Positions 11,315-19,795 of a stretch of 64,000 bases of DNA are shown one piece after another. The first letter of the stretch is position 1; the number at the start of each line of letters is the position of its first letter. A program made the position numbers and the translations under genes. The notes below the pieces were generated by a model. It was not told where the DNA came from. It did not search any database and saw only the letters and a program-made list of their open reading frames with translations. Origin of the DNA: Streptomyces sp. NBC_00091 (GTDB lineage Bacteria; Actinomycetota; Actinomycetes; Streptomycetales; Streptomycetaceae). The DNA is taken from NCBI RefSeq assembly GCF_026343185.1, contig NZ_JAPEMA010000002.1, positions 791,511 through 855,510 of the forward strand. The letters run 5' to 3'.

Positions 11315-12886
11315 TCAGGCGCTCTCCAGGTAGGGGGGCTGGTCCGCGGCCGGCTCCTGGTCCGGGAAGCCGTACGGGTCGGCGGGACCGTCCGGGTCCG
11401 CGGGCAGGGCCGGGTCGGCGGCCGGACCGTCGTCCGGGACCGGGACCGGGGGCACGCCCGGCTCGGACGGGACGGCGCCGCGTTGGTCCGGGGGGAGGTC
11501 GGCGGGGGCGTCGGACGACGGACCGGAGGGCAGGTCCGAGGGGGGCAGGCCGCCGCTCGGGGGGTCCTGCGGAAGGCCGGGCGCGCGCGGCACGGTACCG
11601 GCCTCGGAGGGGCAGGGGCTGGCCGACGGGGCGGCCTGCGGAGCGGCTGGCGGGGCGGCCTGCGGGGCGACGGGCGGGTTGGCCGGCGGGGCGACCGGCG
11701 GGTCGGCCTGCGACGGCGGCTCGGCGGGCCCTGCGGACGGCGGGCCGGAGGGCGGGCCGGAGGGCCCCGCGTACGGCGGACCAGCCTGCGGATCGGCGAA
11801 CTCCGGGTACGGCGCACCGGCCAGGGGGTCGGCGGGCCCTTCGTACGGCGCACCGGCGAGCGGGCCGGCGGATTCCGGGTACGGCGGGCCGGCCGGGGGG
11901 CCCGCCGGGGGTCCGGACGGCGTGGCCGACGGGGGCGTCGGCGGGACGGTCCGGGCCAGGCTGTTGGGGTCCGCGGCGGTGCAGGGGTCGGACGACGGGT
12001 CGACGGTCGGGGTCGCGGGGCCGTTCGGGATGCCGTCGGCGGGGTCGTAGGGCGGGAGCAGCCTCGGGGTCTTGTCCTGGGCCCCGTCGTCGCCGGCCTT
12101 GCGCTCGATCCAGGTGTTGTCGGCGATGTTCACGATGACCAGCCTGTTGATCACCTGGGCGGTCGGCTCGATGACGATGACCTGGTTGGGCTGGTAGCCG
12201 TTCCACTGGTCGCCCTTGAGGACCGGGCTCCCCTTGGCGGAGCGCGGCGGGGCGAGGGGGTTCCCGCAGCCGCAGCGGACCCGGGGCATGCCGTGCTCGT
12301 CGACGAGGACGGCCGTCCCGGCCTGGAGCACGGCCTGGTAGCCGTCGGCCCGGCCCTCACGGAAGCCGTGGTTGGTGACCCGGGTGTCGGCACGCAGGAC
12401 CACGGGGGTCAGGGCCCGCAGGAAGTCGGGGAGCTTCTCCTGTCCGACCCCGGTGGCCTGGGCGAAGGCCCGGGACTTGGCGTGGTCGGAGGTGAGGAAG
12501 GCGATCTGGCGTTCCACGTCGCAGCTGCCGAGCCGGCTGGTTCCGCCGTACAGACCGGGGGTGGCCGCGCCGACCGTACGGATGCCCCGGCCGCTCGGGT
12601 TGGGCAGCGGGGGCTGCACGGGGGCCGACTCGGCGGTGGCGGAGGAGGCGGTGAAGGGGTCGGGGCCGGAGGCGCCCACGGGCTGGAGGGTCAGCTCCTG
12701 GCTCTCGGGCGCCGGGCCCTTGGTCTGTTCGGGGCCGGCGCCCCCGCAGCCGGCGGCGAGCAGGCCGAGGAGGGCCACGAGGGCCGTGCGGACCGGTACG
12801 TGACGGCGCGGTGCCTGACGGCGCGGTGCCTGACGGCGCGGTGCCTGACGGGATGTCGGTGCGGGCACGTCGTTCAGGTCGTTCAC
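11315..12886 (-). CDS. proline-rich lipoprotein, DUF6777-like
   Basis: The GTG at 12886 follows GGGAGAG by four to six bases. The 523-residue product has a long basic n-region (three QAPRR repeats), a hydrophobic core and a lipobox LGLLAAGC near residue 45. A conserved domain follows (about 100-300), including RLGSCDVERQIAFLTSD and RVRCGCGNPLAPP, which I recognise as resembling DUF6777. The last 200 residues are low-complexity Pro/Gly/Ala/Ser with a repeated GPPYxxP-type motif, probably an extended wall-spanning stalk. Function is unknown. It is transcribed divergently from the YndJ-like gene, and the shared 149-base gap contains twin operators. Confidence 0.75.
   Translation of the reverse strand: MNDLNDVPAPTSRQAPRRQAPRRQAPRRHVPVRTALVALLGLLAAGCGGAGPEQTKGPAPESQELTLQPVGASGPDPFTASSATAESAPVQPPLPNPSGRGIRTVGAATPGLYGGTSRLGSCDVERQIAFLTSDHAKSRAFAQATGVGQEKLPDFLRALTPVVLRADTRVTNHGFREGRADGYQAVLQAGTAVLVDEHGMPRVRCGCGNPLAPPRSAKGSPVLKGDQWNGYQPNQVIVIEPTAQVINRLVIVNIADNTWIERKAGDDGAQDKTPRLLPPYDPADGIPNGPATPTVDPSSDPCTAADPNSLARTVPPTPPSATPSGPPAGPPAGPPYPESAGPLAGAPYEGPADPLAGAPYPEFADPQAGPPYAGPSGPPSGPPSAGPAEPPSQADPPVAPPANPPVAPQAAPPAAPQAAPSASPCPSEAGTVPRAPGLPQDPPSGGLPPSDLPSGPSSDAPADLPPDQRGAVPSEPGVPPVPVPDDGPAADPALPADPDGPADPYGFPDQEPAADQPPYLESA
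12801..12851. repeat. 15-bp tandem repeat, 3.4 perfect copies
   Basis: TGACGGCGCGGTGCC is repeated exactly at 12801, 12816 and 12831, followed by six further bases. It lies inside the lipoprotein gene and encodes the repeated QAPRR of the signal-peptide n-region on the minus strand. A 15-bp unit keeps the frame, so slippage would lengthen or shorten the basic n-region without breaking the gene. Confidence 0.9.
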
Positions 12887-12970
12887 GCTGCTCTCCCTTT
12901 TCGCCCCGGTTGCTCCCTCTTGTCTGCCGCATGTCCACCGGCGCCGCAACCGGAGCGCCTCCACACGGTC

Positions 12971-13025
12971 TTGAACATGTTCAAGAGACCCCGTAGGGTC
13001 GGGACCACGAGTTGAACACGTTCAA
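12971..13025 (+). promoter_or_regulatory. promoter bracketed by twin TTGAAC-N2-GTTCAA operators
   Basis: TTGAACATGTTCAA (12971-12984) is a perfect palindrome and TTGAACACGTTCAA (13012-13025) is its near copy, 41 bases apart centre to centre. TTGAAC of the first site (12971-12976) and TAGGGT (12994-12999) are spaced 17 bases apart, a good -35/-10 pair for the plus-strand YndJ-like gene. One operator therefore covers the -35 and the other covers the start of the transcript just before the ribosome site. TetR-type dimers often use such boxes; no regulator gene is adjacent. Confidence 0.7.
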
Positions 13026-13035
13026 AGGAGCGGTC

Positions 13036-13878
13036 GTGACGGTACTCGTGAACCTGATCGTCACCCTGGGCATGTGCTGGGTCGTCCCCGTGGGCCTGCG
13101 CCTGATCGACCCCGCCGGCCTGCGGACCGCGGCCCGGCTGTGGCCCCTGGCCGCCGCCCCGGGAGCGCTGTGCCTGTGGCTCCCGCGCGGCCCCGCCGCC
13201 ACCGGGCTCGCCGCGCTCTACGGTGCCGCCGCCCTGGCCCTGGCCTGCCGGGGAGTCGCCCGGCTGCCGCGCGGGCACCGGCCGGCCCCCGCCGAGGTGG
13301 CCGCGCTGACCGCGCTCGTCTCGCCCGCGGTGGCCGCCGGCGCCCTGGTCGCCGAACGCGCCGGACACCGGCTCTTCGGCTTCGACCTGGACATCCTGGC
13401 CCTGACCGTCCCGCACTTCCACTTCGCCGGGTTCACGGCCGCCCTGGTCGCCGGCCTGGTGTGCCGGTCGGCGGCGGCGGGACACCGGGCGCGCTGGGCC
13501 GCGTACAGCGTCCCGGCGGGGACCGCGCTCGTCCTGCTCGGCTACTTCGTCGACGACTGGGCCGAACTGCTGGGAGCAGTGGTGCTGACCGCCGGGATGT
13601 GGACGGTGGCGCTGGCGACCTGGCGGGACGTCCGGCCCGCTGCCCGCGACCGGCTCACGGGAGCGCTGCTCGCCGTCTCGGCCGCGGTACTGGTGGCCAC
13701 CATGCTGCTCGCCCTGTGGTGGGCGGCGGGCGAGGCCACCGGGATCGTCCACCCCACCCTGACCTGGATGGCCGCGACCCACGGCCTCGGCAACGCGCTC
13801 GGCTTCGCGCTCTGCTCGCTGCTGGCCTGGCGCCGCCTGACCGCCGACCGCCCCGCCCTCCAGGCCGCCTCCCGCTGA
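13036..13878 (+). CDS. YndJ-like integral membrane protein
   Basis: The GTG at 13036 sits five bases after AAAGGAG, so I prefer it to the TTG at 13012, which would lie inside the operator. The 280-residue product is almost entirely hydrophobic, with about eight helices and the block FGFDLDILALTVPHFHFAGF characteristic of YndJ-like proteins. Function in the family is unknown. A DUF1990 gene follows 25 bases downstream and a lipase-maturation-factor gene after that, so these three probably form one operon repressed through the twin palindromes upstream. Confidence 0.8.
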   Translation: MTVLVNLIVTLGMCWVVPVGLRLIDPAGLRTAARLWPLAAAPGALCLWLPRGPAATGLAALYGAAALALACRGVARLPRGHRPAPAEVAALTALVSPAVAAGALVAERAGHRLFGFDLDILALTVPHFHFAGFTAALVAGLVCRSAAAGHRARWAAYSVPAGTALVLLGYFVDDWAELLGAVVLTAGMWTVALATWRDVRPAARDRLTGALLAVSAAVLVATMLLALWWAAGEATGIVHPTLTWMAATHGLGNALGFALCSLLAWRRLTADRPALQAASR

Positions 13879-13903
13879 CCCACCCCCGAACGGAGACCCC
13901 GCC

Positions 13904-14434
13904 ATGACCCGACTCCTCAGCACCGGCCGCAGCACCCTCAGCTACCCCGACCGCGGCGCGACCCTCCGGCAGCCGCTGCCCGCCGGCTACCACCACCTGC
14001 ACCACCGCACCCGGATCGGGCGGGGCCGGGCGGCCTTCGAGGCGGCCGGCTCGGCCGTCACGGGCTTCCGGATGCACCGGGCGACCGGGGCGACCGTACG
14101 GGCGGACGGCCCGGCCGCCACCGGGGCCCGGGTGGAGATCGGCCTCGGCGCCGGCCCGCTGCGGATCACCGTGCCCTGCGAGGTGGTCTGGACCACGGAT
14201 GCGCCCGACCGGGCCGGTTTCGCCTACGGAACCCTCACCGGGCACCCCGAGTGCGGGGAAGAGTCCTTCCTGGTGGAACTCGCCGCCGACGGCACCGTGT
14301 GGTTCGAGGTCACCGCCTTCAGCCGCCCCGCCGCCTGGTACACCCGCCTCGCGGGCCCCCTCGTCCCCCTCCTCCAGCGGGGCTACGCCCGGCTGCTGGG
14401 CCACCACCTGCGCAGACTGGCCGCCGCCGCCTGA
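13904..14434 (+). CDS. DUF1990 (UPF0548) protein
   Basis: The 176-residue product matches the DUF1990 pattern: YHHLHHRTRIGRGRAAFEAA near the start, GFRMHRATG, GFAYGTLTGHPECGEESF and a C-terminal VTAFSRPAAWYTRLAGP. No enzymatic residues are known for the family, which resembles START/SRPBCC-like folds. It is preceded by ACGGAG and lies between the YndJ-like gene and the LMF gene with short spacing, suggesting one transcript. A role in lipid or membrane adaptation is only suggested by these neighbours. Confidence 0.85.
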   Translation: MTRLLSTGRSTLSYPDRGATLRQPLPAGYHHLHHRTRIGRGRAAFEAAGSAVTGFRMHRATGATVRADGPAATGARVEIGLGAGPLRITVPCEVVWTTDAPDRAGFAYGTLTGHPECGEESFLVELAADGTVWFEVTAFSRPAAWYTRLAGPLVPLLQRGYARLLGHHLRRLAAAA

Positions 14435-14445
14435 TACTGGAGGGG

Positions 14446-15885
14446 ATGGACTGGTTCACGGCGCCCGGATACTGGCTGGGCCGGCTGGTCTTCCAGCGGG
14501 CCCTGGCCGGTGTCTACGTCTTCGCCTTCGTCGGTGCCGCCCTGCAGTTCCGGGCACTGATCGGGGCGCACGGCATGCTGCCCGTCCCGCGCTACCTGCG
14601 GTACGTGCCCTTCCGGCACGCCCCGAGCCTGTTCCACCTGCGCTACTCCGACCGGCTCTTCGCCTGCTGCGCCTGGGCCGGGGCGGCCCTCGCCGCCGCG
14701 CTCGCCGCGGGCGCGGGGGACCTGGTGCCGCTGGGCGCCGCCATGGGGATGTGGGCGGTGCTGTGGCTGCTGTACCTGTCCATCGTCAACGTGGGCCAGA
14801 CCTGGTACTCCTTCGGCTGGGAGTCGCTGCTGCTGGAGGTCGGCTTCCTCGCCGTCTTCCTCGGCAACGCCCGCGCCGGGCCGCCCGTGCTGGTCCTGTG
14901 GCTGCTGCGGTGGGTGCTGTTCCGGGTGGAGTTCGGCGCCGGGCTGATCAAGATGCGCGGCGACGCCTGCTGGCGCAAGCTGACCTGCCTGTACTACCAC
15001 CACGAGACGCAGCCGATGCCGGGGCCGCTGAGCTGGTTCTTCCACCATCTGCCGAAGCCCCTGCACCGGGCGGAGTGCGCGGCGAACCACTTCACGCAAC
15101 TGGTGCTCCCGGTGCTGCTGTTCACCCCGCAGCCGGTGGCCTCGTACGCGGCCGGGGTGATCGTGGCCACCCAGCTGTGGCTGGTGCTGTCGGGGAACTT
15201 CGCCTGGCTGAACTGGCTGACGATCACGCTCGCGCTCTCCGCGGTGGACTTCACCGGGATCGCCGGTCCCCCGCCCGCCGCCGCCTCGCGCGGGGCGCCC
15301 GTCTGGTACGTGGTCCTGGTGTGCGCGCTGACCGTGCTGGTGCTGGCGCTGAGCCGGCACCCGGTGGCCAATCTGATCTCGCGGCGCCAGGTGATGAACC
15401 GCTCCTTCGACTCCCTCCACCTGGTCAACACCTACGGGGCCTTCGGCACCGTGGGCCGCATCCGCGACGAAGTGGTGGTCGAGGGCACCGCGGACCGCGT
15501 CCCCCACGAGGACGGCGACTGGCGCGAGTACGGCTTCAAGGGCAAGCCGGGCGAACTGCGCCGGATCCCGCGCCAGTTCGCCCCGTACCACCTCCGGCTC
15601 GACTGGCTGATGTGGTTCGCGGCGCTCTCCCCCGGCTATGCGCGGGACTGGTTCGGGCCGTTCGTGGAGCGGCTGCTGGCGGGCGACCGGGACACGCTGC
15701 GGCTGATCCGCCACAACCCCTTCCCGGACGCCCCGCCGCGTTTCGTGCGGGCCAGGCTGTACCGCTACCGGTTCACCACCTGGCGGGAGTTGCGCGAGAC
15801 GGGCGCGTGGTGGCACCGCAGGCTGCTGCGCGAGTACCTGCCGCCGACCCGCCTCGCGGAAGCCGCCTCCTCAGAGCCCGAGTAG
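14446..15885 (+). CDS. lipase maturation factor family membrane protein
   Basis: The 479-residue protein begins MDWFTAPGYWLGRLVFQRAL and carries several membrane helices with the LMF signature WESLLLEVGFLAVFL, LLRWVLFRVEFGAGLIKMRGD and NHFTQLVLPVLLF. The C-terminal soluble part contains SFDSLHLVNTYGAFG and DWLMWFAAL, as in the family. Vertebrate LMF1 helps fold secreted lipases in the ER; bacterial members have no established role. The ATG lies only eleven bases after the DUF1990 stop and close to GGAGGGG, implying coupled translation. Its last 15 bases overlap the end of the convergent epimerase gene. Confidence 0.88.
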   Translation: MDWFTAPGYWLGRLVFQRALAGVYVFAFVGAALQFRALIGAHGMLPVPRYLRYVPFRHAPSLFHLRYSDRLFACCAWAGAALAAALAAGAGDLVPLGAAMGMWAVLWLLYLSIVNVGQTWYSFGWESLLLEVGFLAVFLGNARAGPPVLVLWLLRWVLFRVEFGAGLIKMRGDACWRKLTCLYYHHETQPMPGPLSWFFHHLPKPLHRAECAANHFTQLVLPVLLFTPQPVASYAAGVIVATQLWLVLSGNFAWLNWLTITLALSAVDFTGIAGPPPAAASRGAPVWYVVLVCALTVLVLALSRHPVANLISRRQVMNRSFDSLHLVNTYGAFGTVGRIRDEVVVEGTADRVPHEDGDWREYGFKGKPGELRRIPRQFAPYHLRLDWLMWFAALSPGYARDWFGPFVERLLAGDRDTLRLIRHNPFPDAPPRFVRARLYRYRFTTWRELRETGAWWHRRLLREYLPPTRLAEAASSEPE

Positions 15886-16854
15886 CGCCGCCTCCCGTTC
15901 CGCGGAGATGCCCTTGCGCGGCCGGTCGGGCCGCTGCGGGGCGACCCCGCCGATGGAGCGGAGCCAGGCCCAGGTGTCGGCGACGGTCTCCTCGATCGGC
16001 CGGCAAGTCAGCCCGGCCTCCAGTGCCTTGGTGACGTCGCCGCCGAACATGTGGTCGTGCATCTCGCCCTCCGGGAGCCAGATGGGCAGTTCGGTCCAGG
16101 GCTCGATCCCGGCCTCCTGGATCACCGCGGCGTCGGTCCAGCGCGGATCGAGCGCGGTGCCGGTGGCGGCGGCGCAGGCGTCCAGAAGGCTGCCCATCGT
16201 GGCGTGGCCGGTCGGGGAGACCAGGTTGAAGGCCCCACCGCGCTTGTCCTCGGACGCGTCCAGGGTCCAGCGCGCGAGGTCACGCACGTCGATGTACTGG
16301 AGCGGCAGTTCGCGGGGGCCGGGGGCGAGGAGCGGGCCGCCGCGGGCGACGCGGTCCAGCCACCAGGGCAGCCGGCCGACGTTCTCGTACGGGCCGATGA
16401 TCAGTCCGGGGCGCACGAGCAGGGCACGCTCGCCGAAGGCGTCCAGGGCGGCGAGTTCACTGCCGCGCTTGTCCTCGGCGTAGGCGGTCGAGTCGGCGTC
16501 GGGCGAGCCCTCGACCAGCGGGCCGTCCTCGGCGAGGCCGGCCGGGGCGGGGTAGGCGTACACCGAGCGGCTGGAGATGTACACGTACCCCCCGGCCTGC
16601 TCTGCCAGCAGCCGGGCGCTGTCGCGCACGGCCGTGGGGGCGCCGCCCCAGGTGTCGACGACCAGGTCCCACTCCCCCTCGGCGAGGGCCGCCAGTCCGC
16701 CGGGGGCGGTACGGTCCCCGTGCAGCGCGGAGGTTCCGGGCGGGGGCGCGTGGTGGCCCCGGTGGAAGACGGTCACCTCCCAGCCGCGGTCCAAGGCGTC
16801 TTCGGTGATCGCGCGCCCGACGAATTCCGTCCCACCCAGCATCAGCAGTTTCAT
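15871..16854 (-). CDS. NAD-dependent epimerase/dehydratase (extended SDR)
   Basis: The 327-residue protein starts MKLLMLGGTEFVGRA, the nucleotide-binding glycine motif of extended SDRs, and keeps the catalytic Ser-Tyr-Lys region (SSRSVYAYP followed by STAYAEDKRG). The C-terminal half contains LQYIDVRDLARW and a substrate domain typical of sugar-nucleotide or isoflavone-reductase-like epimerases. Substrate cannot be read from sequence. It stands alone on the minus strand and its 3' end overlaps the LMF gene tail by 15 bases. Confidence 0.85.
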   Translation of the reverse strand: MKLLMLGGTEFVGRAITEDALDRGWEVTVFHRGHHAPPPGTSALHGDRTAPGGLAALAEGEWDLVVDTWGGAPTAVRDSARLLAEQAGGYVYISSRSVYAYPAPAGLAEDGPLVEGSPDADSTAYAEDKRGSELAALDAFGERALLVRPGLIIGPYENVGRLPWWLDRVARGGPLLAPGPRELPLQYIDVRDLARWTLDASEDKRGGAFNLVSPTGHATMGSLLDACAAATGTALDPRWTDAAVIQEAGIEPWTELPIWLPEGEMHDHMFGGDVTKALEAGLTCRPIEETVADTWAWLRSIGGVAPQRPDRPRKGISAEREAALLGL

Positions 16855-16961
16855 GGGCCCGACACTGCCGGGCGGAGCGCTGAGGCGGAAGGCGTGATCG
16901 CCCACAGCGATGACGCTGACGGCGTAGGCCTGACGGGAACTGCGGGCAGGCGCCTGCCGGT

Positions 16962-16991
16962 CGGGTGCCTGCTGGACGGGTGCCTGCTGGA
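16962..16991. repeat. 15-bp tandem duplication in an intergenic stretch
   Basis: CGGGTGCCTGCTGGA occurs twice head to tail, followed by CGGGG, between the epimerase gene and the small minus-strand gene. No gene is supported here (16855-17098). Confidence 0.85.
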
Positions 16992-17098
16992 CGGGGCAGC
17001 CTGCGAATCGCGGCGGCAGCCGGGCGCTCTCGCGCCGCGCCCCCGTCGCCGTGGGCGCGGGGGCGTGGATCGGGCTCGTGAGCCGGGAGGCCGTGCTG

Positions 17099-17269
17099 TC
17101 AGTCGATGCCGGGCAGGATGTGCGGCTCCGCCAGGTCGTCCTCGTAGCCGGCCAGCCGGATGGGTGCGGAGCGGGCCCAGACCTCGAGGCTGCCGAGTTC
17201 GTCGGACCGCGTGCTCGCCCCCCGTCCCGTGAGCTCCAGAGTCGGGTCGGGCTTCTTCGTCTCAGTCAC
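17099..17269 (-). CDS. small acidic peptide of unknown function (56 aa)
   Basis: The GTG at 17269 follows AAGGGAG by about seven bases, a convincing ribosome site, and codon use is typical. The peptide opens with a polar, Lys-containing TETKKPDPTLELTGRG, then SDELGSLEVWARSAPIRLAG, and ends in an acidic YEDDLAEPHILPGID. There are no Cys residues and no membrane segment. The pattern of a charged leader followed by a Trp/Tyr-containing tail recalls RiPP precursors, but no modifying enzyme is encoded beside it; the divergent neighbour is an HD-domain protein. I recall similar short streptomycete proteins but cannot name the family. Confidence 0.6.
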   Translation of the reverse strand: MTETKKPDPTLELTGRGASTRSDELGSLEVWARSAPIRLAGYEDDLAEPHILPGID

Positions 17270-17557
17270 CGCGAACTCCCTTGTGTCGCGTAACCCGGCG
17301 GGCGGGACCGCGCGCCGGCTAGGGAAATTAAAAGGCTGTCCGGACGCGGTGGCGCCTTGGTGGAGCGGGGGCCCGGGTGGGGCTCCTTGCGCTTTAGGGT
17401 ACACATATGAGCGGGGCCCCGCTCGATGGAACGGTAAAATCCGCGCTGGACCGATGGTTTTCGCCCCGAGTTCAGGAAGTCGTACGTCGGATTGTCCGCC
17501 GGGGCTGATCTGCTCGACGGCGGTGGCGCGCGAGCGCGGACGACGGAGGGAGCGGCG

Positions 17558-17971
17558 GTGGCGAGGTCAGGGTTGCCCGCGATCGGCAGTGTGGACGAGC
17601 TCATGGAGCTGCTGCACGCGCATCACGGCGGGCCCGGAGCGCCGGAGTACGGCCACGGGCTCCAGACGGCGGCGCTGCTGCGCCGCTCGCACCCCTACGA
17701 CAAGGAACTCCAAGTGGCCGGACTCGTCCACGGCCTGGGCCCGCTGCTGTCGGCCGGGGGGCACGACGCGGCCGAGGCGGTCCGCCCGCTGCTGGGCGAC
17801 CGGGTGGCCCGGCTGGTACGGCTGCACGCGCCGGCCGGCGGCGGGGACGCGGACGCGGAGGCCCTGCGCCAGGCGGCCCAGGCGGGCCGGGCGGCGGGCC
17901 TGGACGCCGGGGTGGTGGAGGACTGGCGTCCGGTACTGGAACTGGTCGCGGCCGGAGCCTACGGAATCTGA
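17558..17971 (+). CDS. HD-domain phosphohydrolase-like protein
   Basis: The GTG at 17558 follows GGAGGGAG, which fixes the start. In this 137-residue protein the HD-type metal site is seen in EYGHGLQTAALLRR and ELQVAGLVHGLG, although the second position reads His-Gly rather than His-Asp, so the metal site may be altered. Size and motif match small HD proteins found beside phosphonate or myo-inositol oxidation genes, but there are none here. Divergent from the 56-residue peptide gene across 288 bases that contain no other gene I can support. Confidence 0.7.
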   Translation: MARSGLPAIGSVDELMELLHAHHGGPGAPEYGHGLQTAALLRRSHPYDKELQVAGLVHGLGPLLSAGGHDAAEAVRPLLGDRVARLVRLHAPAGGGDADAEALRQAAQAGRAAGLDAGVVEDWRPVLELVAAGAYGI

Positions 17972-17993
17972 CGCGGGATTCGCCCGTACGAGT

Positions 17994-18030
17994 GAGGGGC
18001 CGGCCGCCTCGGGGAGGCTGCCGGCCCCTC
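17994..18030. terminator. strong bidirectional hairpin
   Basis: Arms of 17 bases (17994-18010 and 18014-18030) pair with a single mismatch around a GGG loop, between the convergent HD-domain and SDR genes. Confidence 0.85.
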
Positions 18031-18039
18031 GTGGGAGGT

Positions 18040-19515
18040 CTACCAGTTGGCGGGGGCGTAGTCCTTCAGGAAGACCCCGAACAGGTCCTCGCCGGCCTCG
18101 CCCCGGACGATCGGGTCGTAGACGCGGGCTGCGCCGTCGACCAGGTCGAGGGGGGCGTGGAAGCCCTCCTCGGCCAGGCGCAGCTTGTCGAAGTGCGGGC
18201 GCTCGTCGGTGATCCAGCCGGTGTCGATCGAGGTCATCAGGATGCGGTCGGTCTGGAACATCTCCTGGCCGCTCGTCCGCGTCACCATGTTCATCGCGGC
18301 CTTGGCGGCATTGGTGTTCGGGTGCCCCGCGCCCTTGTAGCCGCGGCTGAAGACGCCTTCCATCGCCGAGACGTTGACGACGTACGCACGCCCGCTGGAC
18401 GACTTCCGGGCGGCCTCGGCCATGGCCGGCCGGAGCGCGCTGATCAGGATGAAGGGCGACGTGTAGTTGCACAGCTGGGTCTCGAGCAGCTCCACCGGGG
18501 AGATCTGGTCGATGGTCTGCACCCAGGTGTTGCTCTCGACGACGTCCGGCAGCAGGCCGCCCGCGTCGATGGCGGTTCCGGCGAGGTGCCGCTCCAGGCT
18601 GGCGTTGCCCGCGACCAGGGCGAGGTCGGCGACCTTCTGCGCCTCCAGCCCGCTCACACCCACGGGCAGCGCCGCCAGGCCGTCGACCGCGCCGGAGTTG
18701 AAGGCGCCGATGACGTGGTGGGCGGGGAGCTCGCCGGCCGGCAGCGGGGCGCTCTCCCCCTCGACCAGCGCGGCGTACGCGGTGGGCAGGCGGCGCACGG
18801 TCTGCGTGGCGTTGTTGATCAGGATGTCCAGCGGGCCGGCGTCGGCCACCTGGTCGGCGAGCGCCACGGCCTGGGCCGGGTCGCGCAGGTCGATGCCGAC
18901 GACCTCCAGGCGGTGCATCCAGTCCGCCGAGTCGTCCATCGCCTTGAAGCGGCGGATGGCGTCCTTGGGGAAGCGCGTGGTGATCGTGGTGTGGGCACCG
19001 TCACGCAGCAGCCGCAGCGCGATGTACATGCCGATCTTGGCCCGGCCGCCGGTGAGCAGCGCGCGCTTGCCGGTGAGGTCGGCGCGGGCCTCGCGCTTGG
19101 TCCGGTTCTCGGCGGCGCACTCCGGGCAGAGCTGGTGGTAGAAGTAGTCGACCTCGACGTACCGCGTCTTGCAGACGTAGCAGGAGCGCGGGCGCTGGAG
19201 TATCCCGGCGACCCGGCCGGCCTCCGTGACCGAGGAGGGCAGGATGCCCTCGGTCTCGTCGTCGATGCGCTCGGCGGAGCCGGTCGCGGTGGCCTCGGTG
19301 ACGGCCTTGTCGTTGGCCGTCTTGGCGGCGCGGCGCTCCTGGCGGCGGCGCTGCTTGACCGTCCGGTAGACGCCGGCGGTGGCGCGGCGCACGGCGATGG
19401 CGTCCGGGTGGTCGACGTCGATCTTGTCGAGCTCGTCGAGCACCGCGAGGCAGACGGCGAGGCGCTCGGGGTCGATGCCCGGCCCGTATGCGTGGTTGTC
19501 TTCGGTCACCGTCAT
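18040..19515 (-). CDS. SDR oxidoreductase with N-terminal zinc-ribbon-like motif
   Basis: The 491-residue protein has an unusual N-terminal 150 residues: a Lys/Arg-rich segment and two CxxC pairs (SCYVCKTRYV and LCPECAAE) that look like a zinc ribbon. A Rossmann SDR domain follows, with LLTGGRAKIGMYIA, NNATQTVRR and a late NVSAMEG / GHPNTNAAKAAM region that supplies the catalytic Ser, Tyr-equivalent and Lys. The Tyr of the usual YxxxK is not obvious (the stretch reads HPNTNAAK), so catalysis may differ. Streptomyces genomes carry long SDRs of this type with no assigned substrate. Start chosen at MTVTEDNHAYG. Confidence 0.8.
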   Translation of the reverse strand: MTVTEDNHAYGPGIDPERLAVCLAVLDELDKIDVDHPDAIAVRRATAGVYRTVKQRRRQERRAAKTANDKAVTEATATGSAERIDDETEGILPSSVTEAGRVAGILQRPRSCYVCKTRYVEVDYFYHQLCPECAAENRTKREARADLTGKRALLTGGRAKIGMYIALRLLRDGAHTTITTRFPKDAIRRFKAMDDSADWMHRLEVVGIDLRDPAQAVALADQVADAGPLDILINNATQTVRRLPTAYAALVEGESAPLPAGELPAHHVIGAFNSGAVDGLAALPVGVSGLEAQKVADLALVAGNASLERHLAGTAIDAGGLLPDVVESNTWVQTIDQISPVELLETQLCNYTSPFILISALRPAMAEAARKSSSGRAYVVNVSAMEGVFSRGYKGAGHPNTNAAKAAMNMVTRTSGQEMFQTDRILMTSIDTGWITDERPHFDKLRLAEEGFHAPLDLVDGAARVYDPIVRGEAGEDLFGVFLKDYAPANW

Positions 19516-19795
19516 GGCCGCTGCCGTTCCTTGTTCGCTCGTCCGCATCCGCCTGCTGCGGAAGTCCCCAAAACGGAAACTGTACGGATCCGACACGCCC
19601 GGAACCAAACCCGTTCCCCGGCGCCTCACGCACCGCGAGGCGACTGTCACGGTATGGAGGGGATCAAGCCCCTTCGTCCCCGGCGGGCGGCTTGCGCGTA
19701 CTCCCGCTGGTGTATGCCAGGAGGATGACTCGCCCGCAGATCAAGAAGCCTCCGGGCGGATGAAGAGCGCGCCGGGGTGGGGCATGGTGGATCTT

